Shown here: piece by piece, positions 15,360 through 23,740 of the stretch | Position numbering within the stretch: position 1 is the first letter of the stretch | How the letters are laid out: the number at the start of each line of letters is the position of its first letter | DNA from: Candidatus Limivicinus sp. | GTDB taxonomy: Bacteria > Bacillota > Clostridia > Oscillospirales > Oscillospiraceae | Reading direction: 5' to 3' | Length of the DNA stretch: 47,516 nt | Assembly (NCBI GenBank): GCA_029264685.1 | Contig: JARHZW010000037.1 | Location: 1 to 47,516, forward strand | Notes under the pieces: generated by a model | The model's database searches: none | What the model was told of the DNA's origin: nothing | Seen by the model: the letters and a program-made list of their open reading frames with translations, nothing else | Program-made: the position numbers and the translations under genes

Positions 15360-16112
15360 ATGAAACTTTTAAATAAAACCGCTGTTATCACCGGAGGCAG
15401 CGCCGGTCTTGGATACGCTGTCGTAAAGAGATTTCTTGAGGAAGGCGCTTCCGTTGTCTTTACCTACCGTTCCGGCAAGGAAAAGGCAGAAGCCATGATC
15501 AAAGAGTTTGAAGGCTACAATGTATACGGCTTTCAGGCTGATGTTAGCAAGGGCGAGGATGTAAGAGCACTTATCGATTTTGCCATGGAGAAAATGGGCA
15601 GAATTGACATTCTGGTCAACAACGCAGGCGTGTTCGACAAGAGAAAGAACGTTCTGGAGCTGAGCGAGGATGAGTGGGACACCGTTATGGACACAAACGG
15701 CAAGTCCGTGTTCCTAACCTGCAAATACTCCATTCCCCATATGCTTGAGCAGGGCGGCGGCACTATCGTAAATGTTGCCTCAGTTGCAACCTGGAGCCTT
15801 AATGCAGGCGGTACAGCCTACTGCGCCTCCAAATATGTCTGCGAGGCTCTTACCCGCAGAATTGCCAAGGACTTCGGCCGCATGGGCATCAAGTGCAACT
15901 GCATCAATCCCGGCACCATGGAGACCAAGCTCACCAAGGCAAGCATTGAAAATCCCGATGACCTTATCCACCAGATGGCAGACAAGATCGCAGCCGGACG
16001 CTGGGCACAGCCTGAAGAGGTTGCAAATCTCATACTCTTCCTTTCAAATTCCGAATCAGACTTTATGCAGGGTTCACCTGTGCTTATAGACGGCGGCTGG
16101 TCTCTTCTGTAA
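15360..16112 (+). CDS. short-chain dehydrogenase/reductase, NADP-type
   Basis: 250 aa from ATG 15360 (AGAGG 7 nt upstream; an earlier in-frame ATG overlaps the previous stop). Classical SDR: TGGSAGLGY at about residues 11-19, NNAG near 89, Ser in NVASVAT, YCASK as YxxxK. After beta-strand 2 the sequence is VVFTYRSGKEKAE; an Arg there normally means NADP(H). C-terminal NPGTMETKL and SPVLIDGGWS are standard. It starts 11 nt after the BaiE-like gene. The cofactor choice is opposite to that of the other SDR in the locus, which would let one oxidise and the other reduce the same or neighbouring hydroxyl. Confidence 0.9.
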   Translation: MKLLNKTAVITGGSAGLGYAVVKRFLEEGASVVFTYRSGKEKAEAMIKEFEGYNVYGFQADVSKGEDVRALIDFAMEKMGRIDILVNNAGVFDKRKNVLELSEDEWDTVMDTNGKSVFLTCKYSIPHMLEQGGGTIVNVASVATWSLNAGGTAYCASKYVCEALTRRIAKDFGRMGIKCNCINPGTMETKLTKASIENPDDLIHQMADKIAAGRWAQPEEVANLILFLSNSESDFMQGSPVLIDGGWSLL

Positions 16113-16139
16113 GAGAGACTGAAAGGTAAGGAGATAAAA

Positions 16140-17219
16140 ATGAAAAAGAAAGTTCTTTCGCTCATACCGGCAGCTGCTATGGCTCTGACGCTTCTGACAG
16201 GATGCAGCGGTATTGCCAGAGTTGAAACTCCCTATGCCGAGGGAGGAAGAAGCTTCAATCTTGTTTATCAGTGCTCCACCGGTACAGGGGGAAACCCCTT
16301 TAAGTGCGCCGAGCTTCTTTCCGATACCATAGAAAAAACCTCCGGCGGACGCATAAATATGGACACTCTTGCCACAGACTCCGTGGTGTCAACCGCAGAT
16401 ATGCTTGACGCTGTGGGAAACGGTACTTTGGATTGCATCCATATGCCGGCTGTAAACTTTGCCGATGACGCAGTAAGTGCTCTCAGCTCTCTGCCCGCAG
16501 GCATGAATTATCAGGACTATATGGGCTGGTATTTTGCAGGCGAGGGCCAGAAAATACTGGACGAGGTAATGGCTGAAATTGCCCCCAATGTTGTGGCTAT
16601 TCCCTGCGGTGCCGTTGATTCCGAGATACTTTTCTGCTCCAAGACTCCCATTAAGAGCCTTGAGGATATAAAGGGACTTAAAATAAGAGGCGTTTCCGAC
16701 TGGGCAAACATCGAGACCATTCTTGGCGCTTCCGTGGTTTCCATGGCAGGCAGCGAATGCTACGAGGCCATTTCCAGAGGTACTATTGATGCCTTTGAGT
16801 ATTCCGGCCCATACACCAACTGGTCCGCAGGCTTCCACGAGGTTGCTCCCTGCATCACCGTTCCCGGAATCCATGCTCCCTGTGCGGTGTTTCTATTTAT
16901 AATAAACAAAGATGTATGGAACAGCCTTGACGAGACAGCTCAGAACATTATCAGAACCTCCTGTCAGGCAATGTGCACCCAGACCTATGTAAACGACTTT
17001 TACTCCAATGCGGACGCATGGAAAAAGTTTGAGGAGCTGGAAGAAAAGGGTGAATGCACCATAAGCTATATGTCCGATGAGGACCTGGAAACTATCAGAG
17101 AAGTTGCTTCTGATTACTACGAGAAAAAGTGCGAAAGCAATCCTCTCTTTGCAAAGATCTACAATTCTCAGATGGAATATCTCGAGCAGACAAGAGGCTG
17201 GAGAGAAGCCGTGAGCTGA
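16140..17219 (+). CDS. TRAP transporter solute-binding lipoprotein (DctP)
   Basis: 359 aa with a lipoprotein signal: a Lys-rich start, hydrophobic core and lipobox LLTGC with Cys22. The mature part is a DctP-type binding protein, with the usual specificity-determining Arg in GLKIRGVSDW (about residue 183), and IDAFEYSGPYTNWSAGF. DctP proteins of this class bind carboxylates through that Arg. Membrane-tethered on the outer face, it delivers substrate to the DctQ-DctM permease encoded next. AAGGTAAGGAGATAAAA precedes the ATG. Co-transcribed with the dehydratase and SDR. Confidence 0.9.
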   Translation: MKKKVLSLIPAAAMALTLLTGCSGIARVETPYAEGGRSFNLVYQCSTGTGGNPFKCAELLSDTIEKTSGGRINMDTLATDSVVSTADMLDAVGNGTLDCIHMPAVNFADDAVSALSSLPAGMNYQDYMGWYFAGEGQKILDEVMAEIAPNVVAIPCGAVDSEILFCSKTPIKSLEDIKGLKIRGVSDWANIETILGASVVSMAGSECYEAISRGTIDAFEYSGPYTNWSAGFHEVAPCITVPGIHAPCAVFLFIINKDVWNSLDETAQNIIRTSCQAMCTQTYVNDFYSNADAWKKFEELEEKGECTISYMSDEDLETIREVASDYYEKKCESNPLFAKIYNSQMEYLEQTRGWREAVS

Positions 17220-17264
17220 CAGGCTCGGGAGAATTAAACAAAAACTTAGCTAAGAGGTGAAGAT

Positions 17265-17813
17265 ATGAGCAATGATAAGGAAATATCAAAGCTCTCCTTC
17301 GGAGACCGCTATATAGCCTTTGCTGAGAAGCTCTCCGATATATCAGGCCAAACGGCGGCATTTCTGCTGGTCCCTATGGTTATAGTGTTCATGATTGAAA
17401 TTGTGGCGAGAAATGTTTTTAACTCTCCCACCACATGGGCCTACGGTACCTGCTTCATAATCGGCGGCTGCGCCGCTGTGTTAGGCTTTGCATATGCCAT
17501 GAAGTGCGGAACCATGGTCAGAATAGACGCACTGTATTCTAAATTCAGCGAGAAAACACAATGTATTCTGGATTTGGTGCTTTACACATTGATATTCCTG
17601 CCACTCACTGTTATGGGTTCGTTAGAGAGCATAAAGGTAGCGGCTATCTCCGTGAAAAAGCATGAGCTTCTGAGTACCGGTTCATGGAATGCTCCTATCT
17701 GGCCTACGAAAATAGTCATTGCGGTGAGTCTGGTTATACTCACCATGCAGGGAATTGCGGAAATGGTAAAGCTTGTACATAAGCTTAAAGCCATTAAGCA
17801 GGAGGTGAAGTGA
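17265..17813 (+). CDS. TRAP transporter small permease (DctQ)
   Basis: 182 aa with four hydrophobic helices (about residues 30-50, 62-82, 100-120 and 145-165). EIVARNVFNSPTTWAYG matches the DctQ pattern (RyvfnxpxxWxeE), although the usual acidic residue after W is absent. DctQ forms a complex with DctM. A 1-nt gap separates its stop from the DctM start. Confidence 0.9.
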   Translation: MSNDKEISKLSFGDRYIAFAEKLSDISGQTAAFLLVPMVIVFMIEIVARNVFNSPTTWAYGTCFIIGGCAAVLGFAYAMKCGTMVRIDALYSKFSEKTQCILDLVLYTLIFLPLTVMGSLESIKVAAISVKKHELLSTGSWNAPIWPTKIVIAVSLVILTMQGIAEMVKLVHKLKAIKQEVK

Positions 17814-17814
17814 A

Positions 17815-19146
17815 ATGCTGGTATTCAGCGGACTTGCAGTAGCCGTTATGATGGGCGTGCTGCTTCTGGTATTCATTTTCTCCGGCTTTTACCTGTTTGC
17901 AGCCTTGGGCGGAGTTGCTCTGATCGCAGGCCTTACCTTCTGGGGATCTGATGTTTTCCAGATGATATTTTTCAGCATTTTCAAGTATACCAAGGACTAC
18001 GGTCTCCTTGCCGTGCCCCTCTTCGTGCTGATGGGGCAGCTTTTGAACCAGTCGGGTGTTGCAGGGCGTCTTTTTGACAACCTGTCTCTGGCTCTGGGCA
18101 GACAGCGAGGCGGTATGGCCATTGCGGCGACGCTTATTGCAATCCTTTTTGCCGCCACCACGGGAATTGTGGGCGCTTCCGTTGTATCCATGGGGCTTTT
18201 GTTCACAAAACCAATGCTGGATGCAAAGTACAATAAATCCCTGACCTCCGGTGTTATTATCTCCGGCGGTACGCTGGGTATCCTGATACCTCCAAGTATA
18301 ATGCTTGTGTTTATGGGCTCGGCGGCCAATGTGTCCGTGGGCAGGCTTTTCTACGGAGCAATGACTCCCGGTTTGCTTCTGGGTGTATTTTACATTCTGT
18401 ACATCAAGATAGTTGCAAACATTAAAAAGGACTGGGCACCCCCTCTTCCTGAGGAAGAGCTGAATAAGCACACCAAATGGGAGATTGCCAAGGGCTGCAT
18501 TGTAAATGTTGTGCCTGTAACGGTGGTCATTTTCTCCGTTCTGGGTGCAATATGGATGGGCTGGTGTCCTGCTACCGAGGCTGCCGCCTGCGGCGTTGTG
18601 GCTTCATTTATAATAGCCCTCTGCTATCGTTCCCTGAACTGGCAGGTAATCAAAAAAACACTTATCGAGTCCATTAAGCTTACCTCCATGGTGTATGCGG
18701 TGTCTGCATTCGGAAATCTGTTTGTCACCGTGTTCATGCGGCTTGGATGCAGCACAGCCGTTACAGACCTGTTTGTGGGGCTGCCCATAGGCAAGTGGGG
18801 CATATTTGCCCTTATGATGGCTGTGGTGTTCGTTCTGGGCTTCCTTATGGACTGGATAGCCGTGTGCATGATCGTTATTCCGATTTTCGTTCCTATTGCC
18901 ACTGCACTGGGCTTTGACGCCACATGGTTCCTGACTATGATGGCAGTACTGATGCAGACAGCGTTCCTGTCTCCTCCTATGGCTGCGTCCATATTCTATT
19001 TCAAGGGCGTTGTGAAGGACGATATATCTACGTCGGAGATTATTCGGGGCATATGGCCCTATATAGGCGTGCAGCTTCTTGTGTTTATGCTGTGCGTATT
19101 CTTCCCCGACATAATAAACTGGTTGCCTAACAGGCTTGTGGGATAG
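17815..19146 (+). CDS. TRAP transporter large permease (DctM)
   Basis: 443 aa, normal DctM length, 11-12 membrane helices. Recognisable segments include VPLFVLMGQLLNQSGVAGRLF, GGMAIAATLIAILFAATTGIVGASVVSMG, the hairpin SGGTLGILIPPSIMLVFMG and the second-repeat FLSPPMAASIFYFKG. DctM is the Na+-coupled translocating subunit. Start ATG 17815, with AGGAGGTGA in the end of the DctQ gene. Together, dctP-dctQ-dctM is a complete organic-acid uptake system embedded in the operon. Confidence 0.95.
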   Translation: MLVFSGLAVAVMMGVLLLVFIFSGFYLFAALGGVALIAGLTFWGSDVFQMIFFSIFKYTKDYGLLAVPLFVLMGQLLNQSGVAGRLFDNLSLALGRQRGGMAIAATLIAILFAATTGIVGASVVSMGLLFTKPMLDAKYNKSLTSGVIISGGTLGILIPPSIMLVFMGSAANVSVGRLFYGAMTPGLLLGVFYILYIKIVANIKKDWAPPLPEEELNKHTKWEIAKGCIVNVVPVTVVIFSVLGAIWMGWCPATEAAACGVVASFIIALCYRSLNWQVIKKTLIESIKLTSMVYAVSAFGNLFVTVFMRLGCSTAVTDLFVGLPIGKWGIFALMMAVVFVLGFLMDWIAVCMIVIPIFVPIATALGFDATWFLTMMAVLMQTAFLSPPMAASIFYFKGVVKDDISTSEIIRGIWPYIGVQLLVFMLCVFFPDIINWLPNRLVG

Positions 19147-19160
19147 CCTGAGGCGCAGGA

Positions 19161-19193
19161 AAAGGCAGCGATTTCGTTGCCTTTTTCTTTTTT
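19161..19193 (+). terminator. terminator or attenuator between dctM and the DASS gene
   Basis: AAAGGCAGCG (19161-19170) and CGTTGCCTTT (19175-19184) form a stem with one G-T pair, followed by a T-rich run. It would end most transcripts after dctM and reduce read-through into the DASS gene. Confidence 0.7.
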
Positions 19194-19204
19194 AAGGAGT
19201 TAAT

Positions 19205-20599
19205 ATGAAAAAAACTGTGTTTTCATGTCTGGGAATAATTCTGGGCGTTTTGAGCGCTGTGCTTCTGCCGGCCTGCGGTTTAAGCCATGAGGCGGCAGCG
19301 GCTCTGGGTATACTTATGTGGGCTGTGGTGTGGTGGATAGCAAAGGTGCTTCCGGATTATATAACGGCTCTTATCATGGCGGTTCTGCTTATCTGCGTTT
19401 CAAAGCTTCAGCCCCAGACCGTCTTTTCAGCCTTCAGCTCTACTTCATGGTGGCTGCTGCTGACCGCCTTTGCTCTCAGCGCAGGCGTGTCATCAAGCGG
19501 ACTTTTGAACCGTGTGTCCCTGCATTTGCTCAAGCTTTTCCCGGGAAATTTTAAGTGGCAGACCATAGGAATGCTGGCTGTGGGCTGTGTGACCGCACCG
19601 TTTATCCCAAGTCTCAGCGCCAAGGCCACAATGATGGCGCCCCTTGCCATGGCCGTGAGCCGAAGCATGGGCTATGAGCCGGGTGAAAAAGAGGACAAGG
19701 GACTTTTTTTGTCTATGATAGTGGGCATAAGAAATCCGGCTCCGCTGTTTATAAGCGGCTCCGTTTTGGGCTATGCACTTCTGGGCTTTATGCCTCAGGA
19801 TATTCAGGAGAAATTCACCATGGGCAGATGGTTTCTGGCTGTGCTGCCATGGTTTCTTCTTATGAGCGTTCTGAACTACATCTGCATAGTAAAAATGTAC
19901 GGCCCTAAAAACGAGAAGGTCCATTCCAAGGTCGGACTCGACGAAAAACTCCGTGAAATGGGGCCTATGAGCGGCAAAGAAAAGGCTATGCTTGGCATAC
20001 TGCTTGCTACCATGCTTATGTGGGTGACCGAAAGCGTGCATCATGTTCCGGCCTATATCTGCGCCGTACTGGCTCTTGCGGCTATGCATATATTTAATAT
20101 TATGGACAGAAACAGCTTCCGCTCAAGCGTTTCATGGGATTATCTTGTGTTTATGGGCGTAGTTCTGGGGCTTAGCTCCTGCTTTGGGATTCTGGGCATA
20201 AACGATTGGATAGTGGCTTTGTGCGGCTCTGCTGTCAAAAGGCTTGCAATGTCTCCGTTCCTGCTTTTGCTGGGTATCGGACTTTTGACAGTGGTTTGCC
20301 GATTTGTAATAGTGTCTGAGCTTACCTATATAAATATATTCATGGTTTTTCTTGTGCCCATAGCATTAGAGGCAGGAATAAACCCATGGGTGGCTGCAAT
20401 TACCGTTTATTTCTATGTTACACCATGGTTTTTCCTTTACCAGAATCCGGTGTTTACAGCCGGATATTACGCCGTAGACGGTGTTATGATAAAAGAGCGG
20501 GAGGGAGCGAAGTATTGTTTTATTTACCTTGCAATCTGTACTCTGTCCCTGCTTGCCGTGCTGCCAATCTGGAAGCTTGGCGGTATACTGTACCTTTAA
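19205..20599 (+). CDS. DASS/SLC13-family anion:Na+ symporter
   Basis: 464 aa with about 11 transmembrane helices. The first-repeat segment is FSAFSSTSWWLLLTAFALSAGVSSSGL, with FIPSLSAKATMMAPLAMAVSRSMG; the second repeat is WDYLVFMGVVLGLSSCFGILGINDWI. This is typical of divalent-anion:Na+ symporters such as CitT, TtdT and 2-oxoglutarate/malate carriers. It is the last gene of the catabolic locus. A probable role is import of a di-/tricarboxylate or exchange of the pathway product. TTAAGGAG precedes the ATG. Confidence 0.85.
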   Translation: MKKTVFSCLGIILGVLSAVLLPACGLSHEAAAALGILMWAVVWWIAKVLPDYITALIMAVLLICVSKLQPQTVFSAFSSTSWWLLLTAFALSAGVSSSGLLNRVSLHLLKLFPGNFKWQTIGMLAVGCVTAPFIPSLSAKATMMAPLAMAVSRSMGYEPGEKEDKGLFLSMIVGIRNPAPLFISGSVLGYALLGFMPQDIQEKFTMGRWFLAVLPWFLLMSVLNYICIVKMYGPKNEKVHSKVGLDEKLREMGPMSGKEKAMLGILLATMLMWVTESVHHVPAYICAVLALAAMHIFNIMDRNSFRSSVSWDYLVFMGVVLGLSSCFGILGINDWIVALCGSAVKRLAMSPFLLLLGIGLLTVVCRFVIVSELTYINIFMVFLVPIALEAGINPWVAAITVYFYVTPWFFLYQNPVFTAGYYAVDGVMIKEREGAKYCFIYLAICTLSLLAVLPIWKLGGILYL

Positions 20600-20604
20600 A
20601 AAAC

Positions 20605-20650
20605 AAGCCCGCAGAGAAGTCGTTTATGACTTTTCTGCGGGCTTTTCCAA
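20605..20650. terminator. bidirectional terminator
   Basis: A long stem with an AAGCCCGCAGA arm (20605-20615) and TCTGCGGGCTT (20634-20644), an inner GAAGTC/GACTTT extension and a T tail. It lies between the convergent DASS and CDF genes. Confidence 0.85.
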
Positions 20651-20654
20651 TTAC

Positions 20655-21830
20655 TCAGAGAGAGGTTTTGTAGTCTCTGTCAATTTTTACAACAGCACAG
20701 CAATCGGGCCAGTTTTCCCTGAGCAGCGCCTGTATCTTTTCTGTCAGCTCTTCGTCGCTGTCCCGAACGGTTACGGGGAAAACGGCATCAAAAATAAAGT
20801 TGGTGTGAGTGGTTCCCGGTACCATGCGGAAATCGTGGATTGTAACATCGCTGTTAAGCTCTTTTAATTTTTTCGTGATTTCTCTTCTGGTGGTGAAAAG
20901 CTCTGAATTGTCCATATCCAGAGGGTCCATATGTATGGTGGCAATACAGCCGTAGGTTTCAAAAATTTCGTTTTCGGCACGGTCAATAACATCATGCAGA
21001 ACGAAAATGTCTCCTTTGCCGTCAACCTCTGCGTGGAGAGAAGCCATGAGCCTGCCGGGGCCGTAGTCGTGCACCACAAGGTCGTGGACGCCAAGAAGCT
21101 CGCAGTGAGAAAGTACAAGCTCCTCAATGCCTTTCACAAGCTCAGGGTCGGGAGCCTGTCCCAGCAGGGGAGAAATGGTGTCCTTGGCTGATTCAAAGCC
21201 GCCGAGGATTATAAAGGCGGAAACCAGAAGACCTGCGTAAGCGTCGATGTTAATGTCGAAGAAGAAGCTTATGCCCATGGAAAGCAGAACCACTGCGGTT
21301 GAAATTGAGTCGGAGGCGGAGTCGGCAGCGGAAGCCTGCATGGCGGCGGAATTGATCTTTGCTCCTATTTTTCTGTTATAGCCTGCCATATACACTTTGA
21401 CAATTATGGACACAAGGAGTATTAAAGCAGGCAGAAGCCCGGGAACAACCGGTTCAGGGTGAACTATTTTTATAAGTGAACTTTTTAAAAGCTCAAAACC
21501 TACCGTTATTATAATGACAGAGAGCATAAGACCGGTCAAATACTCTATTCTGCCGTGACCGAAGGGGTGGTCGGGGTCAGGCTTTTTGCCGGCTAAAGCA
21601 AAGCCAAGAAGGCTTATAATGGAAGAGCCTGCGTCAGACAAGCTGTTGAAAGCGTCCGCAACTATGGCCATGGAGCCGGAAAGAGAGCCTGCAATGTATT
21701 TTCCTGCAAACAGCAGAAGGTTTAAAACTATACCGTAAACACCGCATAAGATACCGTATGCCCCTCTGACTTTCGGATCTTTGACGTTTTCACTGTCTTT
21801 TATAAAAATACGGGTCAGCAGTTTTAACAT
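20655..21830 (-). CDS. cation diffusion facilitator (CDF) exporter, Mn/Fe-type signature
   Basis: 391 aa from ATG 21830 (GGAG 10 nt upstream); a longer frame runs back into the neighbouring gene and is rejected. Six helices; the metal site is Asn62-xxx-Asp66 in helix 2 (FNSLSDAG) and Asp170-xxx-Asp174 in helix 5 (ADSASDS). Zinc exporters usually have a His there, while N/D-xxx-D pairs are typical of Mn-type CDFs, so manganese export is inferred. The histidine-rich cytoplasmic domain (HCELLGVHDLVVHDYG) is followed by a second C-terminal alpha/beta unit, explaining the length of 391 against about 300. Separated from the upstream pseudouridine synthase gene by 16 nt. Confidence 0.85.
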   Translation of the reverse strand: MLKLLTRIFIKDSENVKDPKVRGAYGILCGVYGIVLNLLLFAGKYIAGSLSGSMAIVADAFNSLSDAGSSIISLLGFALAGKKPDPDHPFGHGRIEYLTGLMLSVIIITVGFELLKSSLIKIVHPEPVVPGLLPALILLVSIIVKVYMAGYNRKIGAKINSAAMQASAADSASDSISTAVVLLSMGISFFFDINIDAYAGLLVSAFIILGGFESAKDTISPLLGQAPDPELVKGIEELVLSHCELLGVHDLVVHDYGPGRLMASLHAEVDGKGDIFVLHDVIDRAENEIFETYGCIATIHMDPLDMDNSELFTTRREITKKLKELNSDVTIHDFRMVPGTTHTNFIFDAVFPVTVRDSDEELTEKIQALLRENWPDCCAVVKIDRDYKTSL

Positions 21831-21846
21831 TTCGCTATGACTCCAA

Positions 21847-22821
21847 TCATAAATCCAGATTTTCAATGCCGAAGTACTTTTCGGCGAAATCAACTTTATC
21901 CACTTTAAACTCTTTTCCGTTAAGGTATTGTAAAATTCCTGCATCTGTTTTAAAATCAAAGCAGAGCTTGTAGGAATAGAGAGCCTGCCCCTTTTCCTCA
22001 AAGCGGCGGTTTACGGAGGGATTTCCGTATTTTGTGTCTCCCAGAAGAGGCCAGCCGGCCTTTGCCATTTGAACTCTTATCTGGTGGGTGCGGCCGGTCA
22101 AAAGGTGGCATTCCACAAGGGAGAGCCTGCCCTTTGAGGCTAAAAGCCTGTACTCCGTTTCTGCCAGCTTTGCACCCTCCACAGGCTGCTTTTTGACAGA
22201 CACAAGATTTTTGTCCTCGTCCTTCAAAAGATAGTTTGAAAGCTTACCGGAGGGCTGCACAGGTTTTCCGGACACGGCACAGAGGTAGTATTTATCAATT
22301 TCTCTCAGCTGTATTTTCTCGTTTATTATTCTCAGCGCCTGAGCGTTTTTAGCGGCAATTACTATGCCGCCGGTGTTCCTGTCAATGCGGTTGCACAGAG
22401 CAGGGGCAAAGGAATTCTCCTCTTTCGGACGCCATTCCTTTTTTTGTGCCAGATAGGCTTGCACATTTGCTATAAGCGTGTTATAATCCCATACTCCGGA
22501 GCTGTGGCAGAGAATTCCGGGCTTCTTGTCAAGCAAAAGAATATTTTCGTCCTCGTAGACGATGTTAAGCTTCGGAGTTCCCACTTTGAGATAGGAATTT
22601 TCCTCCTTGGGCTTATCAAAAAACTCGTCGTTTATATACAGCTGCAAAATATCTCCCTTGCAAAGTCTTGTGTCACGCTTGGCGCCTTTGCCGTTGACCT
22701 TGATTCTTTTGAGGCGGATATATTTTTGAAGCAGAGATTCAGGCAGCAGAGGCAGAGCCTTGCTTATAAATCTGTCCAGACGCTGGCCGGCGTCGTTTGA
22801 TTTTATGGTTATTTCTTTCAT
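21847..22821 (-). CDS. RluC/RluD-type 23S rRNA pseudouridine synthase
   Basis: 324 aa. An N-terminal S4 RNA-binding domain (residues about 10-65, RLDRFISKALPLLPESLLQKYIRLKRIKVNG) is followed by the catalytic domain. The active site is in ALCNRIDRNTGGIV, with Asp147 as the nucleophile (usual HRLDxxTSG); the His-Arg-Leu is replaced by Asn-Arg-Ile. LLTGRTHQIRVQMAKAG and LLGDTKYG are the standard KIN-motif surroundings. It converts specific uridines of 23S rRNA to pseudouridine; the exact site cannot be told from sequence. Confidence 0.9.
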   Translation of the reverse strand: MKEITIKSNDAGQRLDRFISKALPLLPESLLQKYIRLKRIKVNGKGAKRDTRLCKGDILQLYINDEFFDKPKEENSYLKVGTPKLNIVYEDENILLLDKKPGILCHSSGVWDYNTLIANVQAYLAQKKEWRPKEENSFAPALCNRIDRNTGGIVIAAKNAQALRIINEKIQLREIDKYYLCAVSGKPVQPSGKLSNYLLKDEDKNLVSVKKQPVEGAKLAETEYRLLASKGRLSLVECHLLTGRTHQIRVQMAKAGWPLLGDTKYGNPSVNRRFEEKGQALYSYKLCFDFKTDAGILQYLNGKEFKVDKVDFAEKYFGIENLDL

Positions 22822-22888
22822 TTATTAAAATGCCTTTCGTTTTTTCAAAAAAATCTTACGATTTGGATTATACTATATAAAATATGTA

Positions 22889-22917
22889 TTGACAAGCCTT
22901 GATACTTCATCTATAAT
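22889..22917 (+). promoter_or_regulatory. consensus sigma-A promoter of yceD-rpmF
   Basis: Perfect TTGACA (22889-22894), 17-bp spacer, perfect TATAAT (22912-22917). The strongest promoter in the window, fitting a ribosomal-protein transcript. Confidence 0.9.
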
Positions 22918-22962
22918 ATTAGAGCGACTGTGGAGGCATATGCCTGCAAGTGAGGTGTTTAT

Positions 22963-23454
22963 ATGAAGCTTGACTTAAGAAAAATCATGGATAATCCGGG
23001 CGGCTCGATTCCCTTTGAGTGTGAGCTTGAGACCGAAATATTGGATTTTCCCGCCGTCAGTGAATATGTAAAAAAACCTTTCGCCAAAGGGCGGGTTTAT
23101 AACGAAGCCGGTATTCTTCAAATAGAGGGAGAAATTCAGGCTGAGATGATCTGCCTTTGTGACCGCTGCGGTGCTGACTTCCATAATGTCAAAACTACCC
23201 GGCTTAACGCCACCATCGTTGAGGAGGATCAGGGGGAAAACCCTGAGAACTTTGTCCTTGAGGGTGACGAAATAGATCTGGACGATGTGCTGTCCACCTG
23301 CTTCATTCTGGATATGGATTCCAAGTTCCTTTGCAAAGAGGATTGTCTTGGTTTGTGTCCTCAGTGCGGCAAAAACCTTAATCTGGGCCCCTGCGGGTGC
23401 AGAAAACAAATTGATCCAAGATTTGCTGTGCTTGAGCAGCTTTTGGATAAATAA
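22963..23454 (+). CDS. yceD: YceD/DUF177 family protein
   Basis: 163 aa, matching the family length. It has a CDRCG motif (about residues 64-68) and the C-terminal CKEDCLGLCPQCGKNLNLGPCGC zinc-type cluster found in Gram-positive YceD. The family is linked genetically to 23S rRNA synthesis or maturation and is almost always next to rpmF, as here (41-nt gap). GAGGTG precedes the ATG. Confidence 0.9.
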   Translation: MKLDLRKIMDNPGGSIPFECELETEILDFPAVSEYVKKPFAKGRVYNEAGILQIEGEIQAEMICLCDRCGADFHNVKTTRLNATIVEEDQGENPENFVLEGDEIDLDDVLSTCFILDMDSKFLCKEDCLGLCPQCGKNLNLGPCGCRKQIDPRFAVLEQLLDK

Positions 23455-23495
23455 AATAGAGCTGCTCAAAACAGCCGTTATCAGGAGGTGTCAAC

Positions 23496-23684
23496 ATGGC
23501 AGTACCAAAGAGTAAAACTTCAAGACAGAGACGTGACAAAAGACGTGCTTCCACTTGGAAGCTGACTGCTCCCAATTTAGTGGTTTGCCCCAACTGCGGT
23601 GCATTCAGCATGCCTCATCGCGTATGCAAGACCTGCGGACAGTACCATGGCCGTAAGGTTGTCAATGTTGAGGAGAGCAAGTAA
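23496..23684 (+). CDS. rpmF: 50S ribosomal protein L32
   Basis: 62 aa. N-terminus MAVPKSKTSRQRRDKRRAS is diagnostic. The zinc-binding cysteines (CPNCG and CKTCG) are all present, so this is the Zn-containing form. Strong AGGAGGTG ribosome site. Part of the large subunit. Confidence 0.97.
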   Translation: MAVPKSKTSRQRRDKRRASTWKLTAPNLVVCPNCGAFSMPHRVCKTCGQYHGRKVVNVEESK

Positions 23685-23693
23685 AAAAGCTTT

Positions 23694-23723
23694 AGGAGGA
23701 GAGGTAAGCCTTTCCTCCTTTTG
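23694..23723 (+). terminator. terminator after rpmF
   Basis: AGGAGGA (23694-23700) pairs with TCCTCCT (23713-23719), with partial inner pairing, followed by TTTT. It ends the yceD-rpmF transcript before the DUF512 gene. Confidence 0.7.
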
Positions 23724-23740
23724 CATTATTTGGAGCAGAT

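Noticed and set aside
7828..20599. A complete bile-acid 7-alpha-dehydroxylation operon
   Set aside because: No bile-acid CoA ligase, CoA transferase or BaiG-type MFS carrier is present, and gene order differs; only individual enzyme types match.
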